From the NCBI GenBank assembly GCA_029948255.1, contig JALIZF010001801.1:310001-374000 (forward strand): a DNA stretch of 64,000 bases, given 5' to 3'. Shown in pieces: positions 54,901 to 64,000 of this stretch. The notes beneath the pieces were generated by a model. It worked only from the letters and a program-made list of their open reading frames with translations. It was not told the DNA's origin and did no database searches. The number at the start of each line of letters is the position of its first letter. The stretch's first letter is position 1. Made by a program: the position numbers and the translations under genes. Origin of the DNA: Telmatactis stephensoni (lineage: Eukaryota; Cnidaria; Anthozoa; Actiniaria; Isophelliidae).

Positions 54901-57900
54901 GGTTGTGGTGAGTGTAGAAGTAGGGGTTGGTGTGGTGGTTGTGGTGGGTGTAGTGGTAGTGGTTGGTGTGGTGGTTGTGGTGGGTGTAGTGATTGTGGTG
55001 GGTGTGGTGGGTGTGGTGGGTGTGGTGGGTGTAGTGGTAGTGGTTGGTGTGGTAGTTGGTGTAGTGATGGTGGTTGATGTAGTGGTTGTGGTGGGTGTAG
55101 TGGTAGTGATAGTGGTTGGTGTGGTAGTCGTTGGTACGTGTAGTGATGGTGGTTGATGTAGTGGTTGTGGAGGGTGTAGGGGTAGTGGTTGATGTGGTAG
55201 TCTTTGGTGTAGTGATCAGGGGCATATCCAGGGGGTCCTAGGGTGCCCGTGACCCCCCTTTGAAAACAAAAAGATGATAGAAATAAAAGAATCTGACTGG
55301 AGGAAGATTGAGAAATTGGAAGTGTGACCCCCTTTGGTGGAAAATGGAAAGTGTGACCCCCCCTTTGAAATATTCTGGATACGCCCCTGGTGATAGTGGT
55401 TAATTTAGTGGTTGTGGTGTGTGTAGTGGTTGATGTGGTTGTTGTTGGTGTAGAAGTAGTGATTGGTGTGGTGGTTGTGGTGGGTGTAGTGGTAGTGGTT
55501 GGTGCGGTGGTTGTGGTTGGTGTATTGGTAGTGGTTGGTGTGGTAGTCGTTGGTGTAGTGATGGTGGTTGATGTAGTGGTTGTGGTGGGGTAGTGGTAGT
55601 GATAGTGGTTGGTGTGGTGGGTGTAGTGGGTGTAGTGGTAGTGGTTGGTGTGGTAGTCGTTGGTGTAGTGACGGTGGTTGATTTAGTGGTTGTGGTGGGT
55701 GTAGTGATAGTGGTTGATGTGGTTGTGGTGGGTGAAGAAGTAGCGGTTGGTGTGGTGGTTGTGGTGGGTGTAGTGGTTGTGGTTTTGTGGTGGTTGTGGT
55801 GGGTGTAGTGGTAGTAGTTGATGTGGTACGTAGTGGTGGGTGTAGTGTAGTGATTGATGTGGTAGTCATTGGTGTAGTGATAGTGGTTGATGTAGTGGTT
55901 GCGATGGGTGTAGTGGTAGTGGTTGATGTGGTTGTGGTGGGTGTAGAGTGGTTGATGTAGTGACTGTGGTGGGTGTAGTGGTAGTGGTAGTGGTTGGTGT
56001 GGTGGTTTTGGTGGTTTTGGTGGTAGTTGTTGAAGCTATGTCACATTAAGATAGTTCAGGACCTTTGCTAGTGCACACTTTACTTTACACGTATTAAAGA
56101 ACATAAGCCTGACCGTGGGGAGCCTGGACACCAGCAATTAAGTCAGTGATTGGGAACGTAGAAATACTACTTATTAGATATTTTCTTGTGTATTACGGGC
56201 TGATATTTTACGAGTCGAGCCTTTAGGCGAGGCAAAATGCGAGCGATGAGTAAAATGTCAGCCCGTAATACACAAGAAGATATCTAATAAAGGATTTATT
56301 ATATAACTGCTCCCTAGTTTCCTATTTTCCTATTGTTTTATGTAAAATATGGCAAAACAGTTTTCAACTATGTAATACGGCATATAATACGGCCTCATAT
56401 TTGCTTAGTTCTCTCATCCTTATATGGTAAAATTACGTCATAGTTATATAATAAACTCTAGTATTAATGGAGAAAAACAATATTTTATCGACCAAATTTT
56501 TATCAAGCAATACTATACTTCGTTTTGAAGTTCTTGCAAAAGCTCGAACTTTTAAATTGAGTAAGTCTAATATATATATTGTATTGTAGAAAAGATCGAC
56601 ACTAAAATGCGTGGCATACGGCGACCCCTGTTTTTCCTTTTTACGTAAGGCCATACTTGTCACTTTTTTCGGTCTAAGAAATAAAAATGACATGTTTATT
56701 GACTGGATTGTCGTGAATTTTTCACATGTGTACAGCTCTGTATACATTTAGAGGTAAGTACGTGATTGTGGAGACATCAGCTGCTTCTAAATTTCATGAT
56801 CATTTATAATTATATATTTACAACGTCTTAACCATTCTTATCATTAAAACTGCTAGATAAACCTCAGATGTATCTTTCAAAACAGTCTAGGCCTTTTTCC
56901 CAGAAAAATGTTCGCGTCTTTTACACCACATTGTTTAGGTGCTTCAGTTTGAGCAAAAGTCCGGCTTCCAGTTTACGACATGTTATAGCTCGCGATAACC
57001 AACTCGATGACCCCAAGTTTTTTTCTCGGTTTTTGACTAGCCTAACAATGGTCTTTAAATGACAAGATTTTTAAGAAAATGTATTGGCGAGAATATAAGG
57101 CTTGGTGGTCTTGGTGGTTGTAGTACTAGTGCTGATAGTAGTGGTGGTGGTGGTGGTGGTGGTAGTGGTGGTGGTGGTAGTGGTAGTTGTAGTGGTAGTG
57201 GTGGTGCTGGTGATAGTGCTAGTGGTGGTAGTGGTAGTGGTGGTAGTAGTGGTGGTGGTGGTGGTAGTAGTGGTAGTGGTAGTGGTGGTGATGGTGGTGG
57301 TGGTGGCTGTAGTAATGGTAGCAGTATATTTATAGTTGTAGTATCATAAAGTGACAGTATTTTCGTAATAATTATCATTGCTGCTTTTCATTACTGCTAC
57401 AAAAAGTTTAAAAATGAACTATAATAACCCATAACGGAATCAAAAAGCTCTGTATTGTATTTTAATCATGAAAGAAAATGGAATCGAGAATTCTGTGCAA
57501 AAAGATAATCTTCGTGATAAAAAATTTGCGGTAAGCTTTTTCCATCAGTTCCAATAACAAGCGATTTAATGTATATTTCAAATTATTTTCAAATTATTTT
57601 CCACATAACATATTGGGACAGATTCCCCCAATACCTACGTAACTCTAGTCCAATACAAACACAGCCTTCATCATTTATATTTAAAATGCTCTCAAGCGCT
57701 TGTCAGATCTCATAGTTTTGATTGGAGGAATTGGTATTTATTTCATCAGATCCAGTTTGACTATTATGTAAGATCGGAGGGCTATAATTTCAATTCGGAT
57801 GGAGACAATATTGTAGAACTACACAAAGTCAGGATTGATGATATATTACAAATTAAGGCTTTTGTCAGTAATCGTGCTTTTTAAACCCGGTATTGACAAT

Positions 57901-59163
57901 GAGTTGCTTTATTTCCTAGAACATCTAAACCGTCATCAAATATGCACATGGCAGATGACAACGGCTTCATGAAATAGCCTATCAAAAAGTGTGATGCGTA
58001 AAACTACCCGAAAATTTGAAATCGATCGCTTTTTGTAGATTAAGCGTGATGTATTTTTAATTATATTTTAGTGTCTTTCCTTAAAGGAAAAAATAACAGG
58101 ACTAAATGCAAAGAAGAGTGAACCTCCCGCTGAGAATTTAACCAACTCTCTCATTCATAAATGAAGAAATGTTGGGAATAATTTGGGCAAAATATCGGTA
58201 ATACAGTTTCCTTTTGTTATGCCAGTATTTTGAACTTCTAAAGACCTATATTCCTATAATGAAAACTCGCCGAGAAAATTCACTGTCAATAAACCTTAAG
58301 CAAGACATTTTGATGGCGAGCAAATTAAATATGAAAAGCTCGGAAAACAATTATTTTAAATTTGACGAAAGAGGAATTATACATGAGTATAATTACCGTG
58401 TGTTTTTTTTTCATGATATCGTATTCGCATTGTCTTTTCAAAGCTTCCTTAGAGGTAACGAGCAAAAAATGATCATAATAGCGTTCCTCATGCAAAGTTT
58501 TATTACTCAGTAAATGATGCAAAATTTTTTGTTTTTAGTTCGGAAAATGAATTAAACCTACCTTTACCTTTTTGCAGTAATTTCATTATTTACATGACTC
58601 CACATGCAATGCATTCGAAAAATACAATATTTTACCTTGGCTTTTACAGATGAAAAAGCATCATCCAAAATTGCCCATATTGGAGGCTGATATTTCTGCC
58701 ACAAAGAAGGGCTAGTTGTAGCATCGCCGTAACTGTTTTCTCTATCACGTGCATCATAGGTTTCGTCTTCTTCTTCCTCTAAAAATTCAGGACCAACAAA
58801 GTCCTTCAGATTTTTTTCAGCTTCACGATGCTGCGTATAATTTGGCCAGCAGCAAGCTTCCATTTCCATTTCCTCGATTCCCCAAAATTGCAATTCATCT
58901 TCGAACAAGGGTCCACAGACATCTCTTGGAGCATGTAGTTTTCCCGTTCGATAGTAATTTAAAATAATACCAAATAAGTCAGGATGTCTGTCAAAAAACA
59001 GTTCTTTTCTCTCTCCTTGTTTCTTCATCATTGTTTCGGCCATCCATGCCAGTCGAGTGTCGGGAATGTTCCGTAAAGTGGAGAGATAGGATTCATGACG
59101 TTTTCCACCTACATTTAAATATATCTTATCCTGCTCGTCTCCTACACCAGCTTGGAAGGACAT
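50951..59163 (-). CDS. Shaw/Kv3-type voltage-gated potassium channel, two coding exons
   Basis: Exons 59163-58636 and 51916-50951 join in phase 0 across a 6.7-kb GT-AG intron, giving 497 residues. A plasma-membrane six-TM subunit. T1 tetramerisation domain (about 12-118) has the non-Shaker zinc signature H77-x5-C83-x20-CC104/105 and Shaw-like [17 protein letters not shown]...CCW. S1 is at about 177-197. S4 has basic residues at every third position (R269, R272, R275, R278, R281, K284). The pore signature is TMTTVGYGD (TVGYGD 349-354). S6 ends [32 protein letters not shown]. The S6 gate motif is PVS (380-382) instead of PVP, a change typical of electrically silent modulatory Kv subunits, so it may work only in heteromers. 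A second long frame at the 3' end suggests an alternative or longer tail. Confidence 0.93.
52678..52940. mobile_element. 263-bp MITE with TA duplication (Tc1/mariner-like)
   Basis: Arms of about 62 bases beginning CAGCTATTTCAAAAAACGTT are inverted copies; TA flanks both ends (52676-52677, 52941-52942). The arms themselves repeat GAATACTG and GCATTCTGCATACTG. It lies in the channel intron. Confidence 0.8.
52943..54584. other. Channel intron, nothing recognised
   Basis: AT-rich intronic sequence with no exon, repeat or regulatory motif I could support. Confidence 0.4.
54585..56035. repeat. G/T-rich minisatellite in the channel intron
   Basis: An (AGTAGC)n block (54585-54690) passes into about 1.3 kb of irregular GGTGGTTGTGGTGGGTGTAG units. 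The plus strand is almost C-free. Both strands are open in some frame for long stretches (Val/Gly or Thr/His repeats), an artefact of composition. It is interrupted by a hAT-type MITE (55217-55389). Confidence 0.92.
55217..55389. mobile_element. 173-bp hAT-type MITE with 5-bp GTGAT duplication
   Basis: Termini are CAGGGGCATATCCAG / CTGGATACGCCCCTG. GTGAT lies at 55212-55216 and 55390-55394. The ends resemble the 4.1-kb hAT at 27734-31841 (CAGGGGTGGATACAG), and the duplication has the same length. It stands out by composition within the minisatellite. Confidence 0.88.
56045..57085. repeat. Second copy of the 17653-18506 dispersed repeat
   Basis: Co-linear blocks include CCGTGGGGAG.CTGG, GGATTGTCGT.AATTTT, AACTGCTAGATAAACCTCA and TTTTTTTCTCGGTTTTTGA. 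It is interrupted by the hairpin element at 56174-56287, absent from the other copy. The terminal CCGGAACTACC is not preserved at the right, where a GGT repeat begins. Confidence 0.7.
56174..56287. mobile_element. 114-bp hairpin MITE
   Basis: Arms of about 38 bases (TTAGATATTTTCTTGTGTAT and complement) flank a roughly 38-base centre. It is inserted in the repeat copy at 56045-57085. Confidence 0.75.
57105..57330. repeat. (GGT)n-rich microsatellite
   Basis: GGTGGT/AGTGGT units, slightly interrupted. Frames give only Gly/Ser, Val or Pro runs. Confidence 0.92.
57331..58635. other. Channel intron, proximal part
   Basis: No repeat or exon recognised. It ends at the splice donor of exon 1. Confidence 0.45.
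58636..59163 (-). CDS. Channel exon 1: T1 domain and linker
   Basis: ATG at 59163, 176 codons, donor GCCAAG|GTAAAA. It encodes the T1 domain and an acidic linker ([17 protein letters not shown]), ending in the pre-S1 helix ([19 protein letters not shown]), as in other Shaw channels. Confidence 0.93.
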
Positions 59164-62100
59164 AGTTGAAATATGTGTTTTTACAGTTGAACACTGGTGT
59201 ATGATGAATTATAGAAATGGTTTTAGAACTGAGAAAAGCGATTGAATACGCTTAGTCGGAATGTATTAGCACTTTGAAAATATCACTAGTCACAATATTT
59301 CGGAGGGCTGTCGTCGTCAATCAGGTGTTCTGGTCCACGAAGAATGACAGCGCCAGAGAGTAGATAAACAACAACTTAAGCAATTATCCAATACTTCCTT
59401 GCTCGCACCTTCAATCTTGTTTATATCCTAGCTTTAAGACCACTTTTCGATATTCCATCGCCTCCTAAGGAAATTAAAATTTAGTAGCTCAGTCATGCAT
59501 TCATCTTTAGTGTGAAAGTATTGTAGATACACCTTTGCGGTAGTGACACGGCAGATAAACAAGTGAAGCTGCACGTAAACACTTGAATTATTCTGTAGCA
59601 CAGTATCAGCAATTGCCTCTTCCGACTTGTGAATTAAACTTCTTTGTTCGCTAGTTTGTAGTTACAATAAAATAGACTTCGAAGGCGTTTGTGTTTTCAT
59701 CACCTAGGGGACATTTAAACAATAGGAGATCCTCTCTACTGCACGATATAACGAGCTCTGTGATTGGCTGGTTCTGGAATGTGTACCGGTTAACCTGCGG
59801 GGTTCAAATAAAAACAAAAACGTTAATACGAATTCATTATAGTCGTCGAAACCCAGAAACCTCCAAATCACTGTTATCTCTTCGATATCAATGAAAATTG
59901 TTTCACTTTAGTGGGAGAATTGAAATTTCGATTACCGGTTTAGGCTGGTTCAATATTGGCTGTGTGAAATTCCTTAATGAAATACCCACGGATGTTCCTA
60001 CCGCTACTTAAAGTGATGTAAGTGCCCTTATCTATATTCCTATCAAAGCTTTAGAAATCATCTTGAGAAGGACTTTTTAATAAGAGGGCACATTAAGAAA
60101 ACGCTGCTGGTCTTAAATAATTCAAGTTACGCCTAAATAAATTCTTTTTCTAAAAAAGAGAAATATTGGAAGAAAAAGAAAATTATCCGTGTGAAAATAT
60201 ATGCGAAATGAATATAGCTACAATTCATTCTGTGTTCGTTGCCATGACGATCTGAGTCTCGGTTTGTCCAAATCTTTGTTATTACGTCAATAAACGAAAT
60301 GTCCTTATTTATTTTGCTGTCTTTCTTTGGACGTGGAACTCGACGCTATTTCAACAAATTCTACGTCATATACAGTTTATCTCATGCCTAAATCAAAATT
60401 ACGTGACATTCACTATGATTTTTCCCCTAAAGCTAAAATAAGATAAGATTGTATCTGCCATAGATTTGGATTCAAACCAGCTAATCAAGATCGCGGGACG
60501 ATTCCGAATTATTTCATTAAATTTCAAGAATTTTTTTTCCATTTTCTGAGAGCGAAGTCAAGATGGGTTCCGCTTTCTTGACACTTGTAAAACTTAGCGC
60601 AAAAGCTTCCAAAATTGGCTTTCAGGATCAACAAATCGAGAAAGGATTGCCTTTTTTGACAGATTCAACGTACTGTTTTCTTTGCCCCACATTTTACCTC
60701 TTCAATATTTCATTTTTCCTCTTATAAATTTTGAAAAAGGAGATAAATTGCAAATAAAGACTTATTAAAAGTTCCTTTTTTGGAAAGATTTTGTTTCTAA
60801 AAGAACAGTGACATCCATATAACTGAAACGCAAGAATATTGAATCTCTTACCTTGCAGGTTCAGTATTGTCATTCCCACATTGCCTATCTGAAAACCTCT
60901 AGAAATTTCTCCTGAGGCGCTATACTAATTTGATTATAGGTTTTAGAGTAGGGAAAGAATAAAAGATTCTTTTTAACTCCAATTTGAAAATCATTAACGA
61001 AAGAATTTTTTAGTTCTTGCGGCTGGCTACAAAAGAATTTTCAAACCCAAAAATTCAAATTTCATGACGTTTTTAAAATCTCTAGAAGTATATTATGGTG
61101 TAATTATGGCTATCTTTTCTCTGTTAAGAGTGTTTATATTTCAGTAAGTGGGTGGACATGAAAAGCCTTCTTTTAGTCAGCTTAGATTGTCTATATCCCT
61201 AGAGGAACATTGACATGACTTAGAGTAGATTTCGTATAACTGTGAAAACGTCTACTAGGTCACGGTACGGCACTGTTACGACAGGAATTTCGAATGTTTT
61301 TTTATAGACATTACGATACGGTAAGTTTCTCACTCATACAAAAACCGCTCTATAGACAATACGGCACTGACATGGTCACGGCACGGCGCGGTCCGTTTCA
61401 CACTCATACGAAATCTGCTCTATGAGCAGCATCAGTAAACGGAAGTATGGAGAAAACGATCACTTGTTATAAAGAGGCAGCTTCCAATCTAGGCAACTCT
61501 TTTTCTTCTATCATTTGGAATTTTCAGATCAAAACACTTCAATCAAAACACCTATTTATGAGGAACTATTAGAGATGTTTTGAAACGAATTGCATGCTAG
61601 AGTTCTTCTTTACATAGAGAGATACTTTAATGGGCTCAAATTCATGAGACAAGAATTTTTCTTCTACTGGAACACCTGCACGTCCACCTTAAATATTCCA
61701 ACTGCAGGAGCTCTTTGTAGGGCGACCCACGTGAGAAAACGACTGGTCAAGCTATATATACTCCAGGTTTAAATCAAACAGTTCATTGTATCTCTTGCTT
61801 TTCAAATGAAAACCAAAGCCCTTTTAGAATTCAGGGTTTTTCTGTAATGATTTCTTTGAGTGCGCTTTGCACAATAGGAAGGGTCAGGTGGCAAATCCTA
61901 ACTGATTTACGAGATTAATTGACTGAATAACAGCATAGTTGTATTAGTAGATAACGATTTATCCAAAGACAATACGTCTATCTAGACTTTCCATAACAGA
62001 TCCTAGCAATGTCAAACGACATTTGGATCGAATTGGTGAGTGACTTTACTACATGCATAAAGCTACGGAATTATATTGATTGTGGTACCTCGTAGAGATC

Positions 62101-62657
62101 TCCTCGGAGAATTGCATGATGACGGACAATTAAGGAAGGTTTCTCCGAATTGCAATATCAATCGATCAAGTATGGACTTCATGAGTTTTATCCGGTCGTT
62201 CAGCGGTTTGTGATATTACACTGAGTAATAATAAATATGGACTAATGTTAGTTTATTAAGTCGTCGCAATGTTAGCCCACTAATTTGAGATTAAGGGTCT
62301 CTTGAGACATTGTCATATTATAAGTTATTAGTGCATATTATTAAGGCCCGTAATTCAATTATGTACCCTCAAATAGCTATTTAGCATTGTGAATTATCAG
62401 TTATCTTGATTGTTCGATCTTGGTGGATATAACTTCTAATCTCCAGGTTGCAATATTTAGTCAAAGTTTGTAAATAATTGAAGTTCAATTTGCAATATTC
62501 CTTCTTAGACTTCCAGTCGCGTTCGAGATAGCACGATTAACTTTAGTGCTCAGGTTTTCTGATAAAACGCAATAGCACAATCGTGTCCGCCGCTTTCCTG
62601 ACAGGACGTAATTATGCGCTATGGTTTCTTGATACAACGTGACAACACACTAAAGCG
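59164..62657. other. Region upstream of the channel gene
   Basis: The channel promoter should be in the first kilobase, but no TATA box or CpG island stands out. Around 61265-61440 there are two related blocks (CACTCATACAAA.CCGCTCTATAGA and CACTCATACGAAATCTGCTCTATGAG) suggesting a decayed duplicated element. No supported gene. Confidence 0.4.
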
Positions 62658-62793
62658 TAAAGGCCGTTCTCCAGTCCTTGCTGAAAGCGACCAAACGAGT
62701 ACCCGTTGGGAGTAAAATCTATTGTTCAAAATTTCGCTGCGAGTACAAATGATCGCTGCGAGTGCTTTCTGCGATGAGTGGAGAGTCTGCTTT
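62658..62793. mobile_element. About 136-bp MITE, inverse copy of the 6149-6292 family
   Basis: Shares ACGAGTACCCGTTGGGAGTA, TCTATTGTTCAAAATTTCGC and TGCTTTCTGCGATGAGTGGA with the reverse complement of 6149-6292. The left arm is more diverged. Confidence 0.7.
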
Positions 62794-63515
62794 ATAGGGA
62801 ATGAACGGAAACTTATAACACCGTAAAAAAGGAGACAACTTACTGACGTTTCAAGCCTTAGCCCTTCGTCGGAGTATATGTATGTATAACCCTCGTTCAC
62901 CGTTTTTGACGATCAAACCTATATTGCAAGTTTAAAAAAACTACTGCGGCTATTGCTTTCGCGGTTTCAGTTGTTGAGACAAAGGTTAGTACCATCTGTA
63001 TTATTTCGCTCATCAGTTGAGAGAGAGAAAAAAGTAAATAAAAAATAAGAAATAAAGAATAAATAACGGATATTCGCTTTGCATGTAATTAGGCAGGAGC
63101 ATCCATTATCTAGAATCTAGTATTGATTGATATCTGTCAACTACTTTGTAGACAGAGTATCCGCAAACTGTTTCCGTTTTGGAAAGGAAAATTTACTCTA
63201 GTTGAAGTTTGCAAACTCATCTTGTTTTAGCGTTTATTATTTATTGCCATTAGTAGCTTGTCTTGGCCTACTAACGCAAAAAGGTTTTTTCTTCTCCTCG
63301 ACCGAACAGCATTGTGGGTGATCATGCAAATTTTCGACAAAATATTGCACCGATTGCATAACTCGCCGCAATTGCCTTGACAGGTTCTAGAATCCACCAC
63401 AGGAAGGGATGCGACTTAACTCCACCGACGTCATTTTTAAATATAAACTGCTTTGGCGCCGTCTTCTCCATAAAGTCCATAAAACTGGTCGCTTCCCGCC
63501 TCTGAATTTATCCAG
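62794..63515. other. Intergenic or intronic stretch, nothing firm
   Basis: No gene seen. The last 50 bases are pyrimidine-rich and lead to a possible splice acceptor at 63515. Confidence 0.35.
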
Positions 63516-63751
63516 AAGAGCGCCAAGTCAAGCTTAATGATGTAAGCCTAGAGGCTCCTGTAATAGCAAATGACTCGGAAAAAGCACTTATAAACGGAAT
63601 TCAGGACATGCTGTTTGCTTATCTAAGGAACGGCCAAGGATTCAACAAGAGAGTCTGGAAGCGGCGAGCCTTCAGGACCCTTCAATGTTTTGAAACAGCA
63701 ACAGTTCAGTTCTTTGACAAACCCTCATTTGGAGGCGGAATAAGTTTTTAG
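63516..63751 (+). CDS. Possible terminal exon of an unidentified gene
   Basis: After a good acceptor (CTTCCCGCCTCTGAATTTATCCAG) an open frame of about 78 codons runs to TAG at 63749-63751. Readable parts include VSLEAPVIANDSEKALINGI, QDMLFAYLRNGQGFNKRVW and ETATVQFFDKPSFGGGISF. Amphipathic composition and balanced codon use look protein-like against the AT-rich background. I do not recognise the family. No upstream exon is identified in this window, so it may belong to a gene reaching in from 59-63 kb, or be chance or a transposon remnant. Confidence 0.35.
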
Positions 63752-64000
63752 AACGTTTTATTAATTGAAAAATGACCCAAAAATTTGTAATAATATGATA
63801 AACTGATAAATGAATCGATAATTTAAAGTTAACTGATATTTTATTTATTCGATCTGGGCGTTTCTTGTGCGTTAGGATAAAACATTGTTCACGAACAGTA
63901 GTGTAAGTTTAAACCCTTTAAATCTTGTATTTTACCAGACTGTAACAGTGTAGTGTAGCAAGTGTACAGGGTTCCCTATACCTTTTGCGTGAAACGTGAA
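63752..64000. other. Right edge, nothing recognised
   Basis: AT-rich, possibly 3' UTR if the preceding exon is real. Confidence 0.3.

Noticed and set aside
54788..55869. Several long Val/Gly-rich and Thr/His-rich open frames on both strands
   Set aside because: They lie wholly in a G/T minisatellite that lacks stop codons by composition; no start context, domain or conservation signal.
57055..57378. Pro-rich and Gly-rich frames
   Set aside because: Translation of the (GGT)n tract on either strand.

Overview
This is eukaryotic, AT-rich, intron-containing animal DNA. Three host genes can be modelled: an ectonucleotide pyrophosphatase/phosphodiesterase (ENPP) gene, an animal heme peroxidase gene and a Shaw/Kv3-type voltage-gated potassium channel gene. 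These genes, together with a retrotransposon family that I associate with corals and sea anemones (general knowledge, not a search), point to a cnidarian, most likely an anthozoan. No prokaryotic, viral or ribosomal features were seen.

Layout. 0.5-2.0 kb (+): a single-exon ENPP-like ectoenzyme. 4.9-12.9 kb (-): a six-exon secreted or membrane-anchored heme peroxidase; all splice phases agree (2241 nt, 746 residues) and its introns are full of small hairpin transposons. 13-20 kb: gene-poor, with dispersed repeats and a nested transposon pair. 19.9-46 kb: a transposon landfill. A roughly 3 kb dispersed repeat occurs four times (A-D), interleaved with a TAA-targeted R4/Dong-like retrotransposon with an intact 1227-residue ORF, a broken relative of it, a coral-type reverse transcriptase gene split by a 4.1 kb hAT transposon, a Helitron2-like element nested inside that hAT, and a second Helitron2-like copy. 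46-48.3 kb: two decayed LINE 3' halves. 50.4-59.2 kb (-): the Shaw-like channel in two coding exons around a 6.7 kb intron that holds a G-rich minisatellite. 59.2-64 kb: mostly non-coding, with one possible terminal exon near the right edge.

The host genes are unrelated in function: extracellular phosphodiester hydrolysis, extracellular peroxide chemistry and membrane excitability. No operon-like or pathway logic links them. The most informative biology is (i) the channel's altered PXP gate motif (PVS), typical of electrically silent Kv subunits, and the frame change in its tail; (ii) the stratigraphy of nested transposons, where target duplications, restored reading frames and empty sites give an insertion order; and (iii) two related hairpin elements, each carrying three evenly spaced GTCACGTGAC palindromes. 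All family assignments are by eye from motifs; no database search was run.
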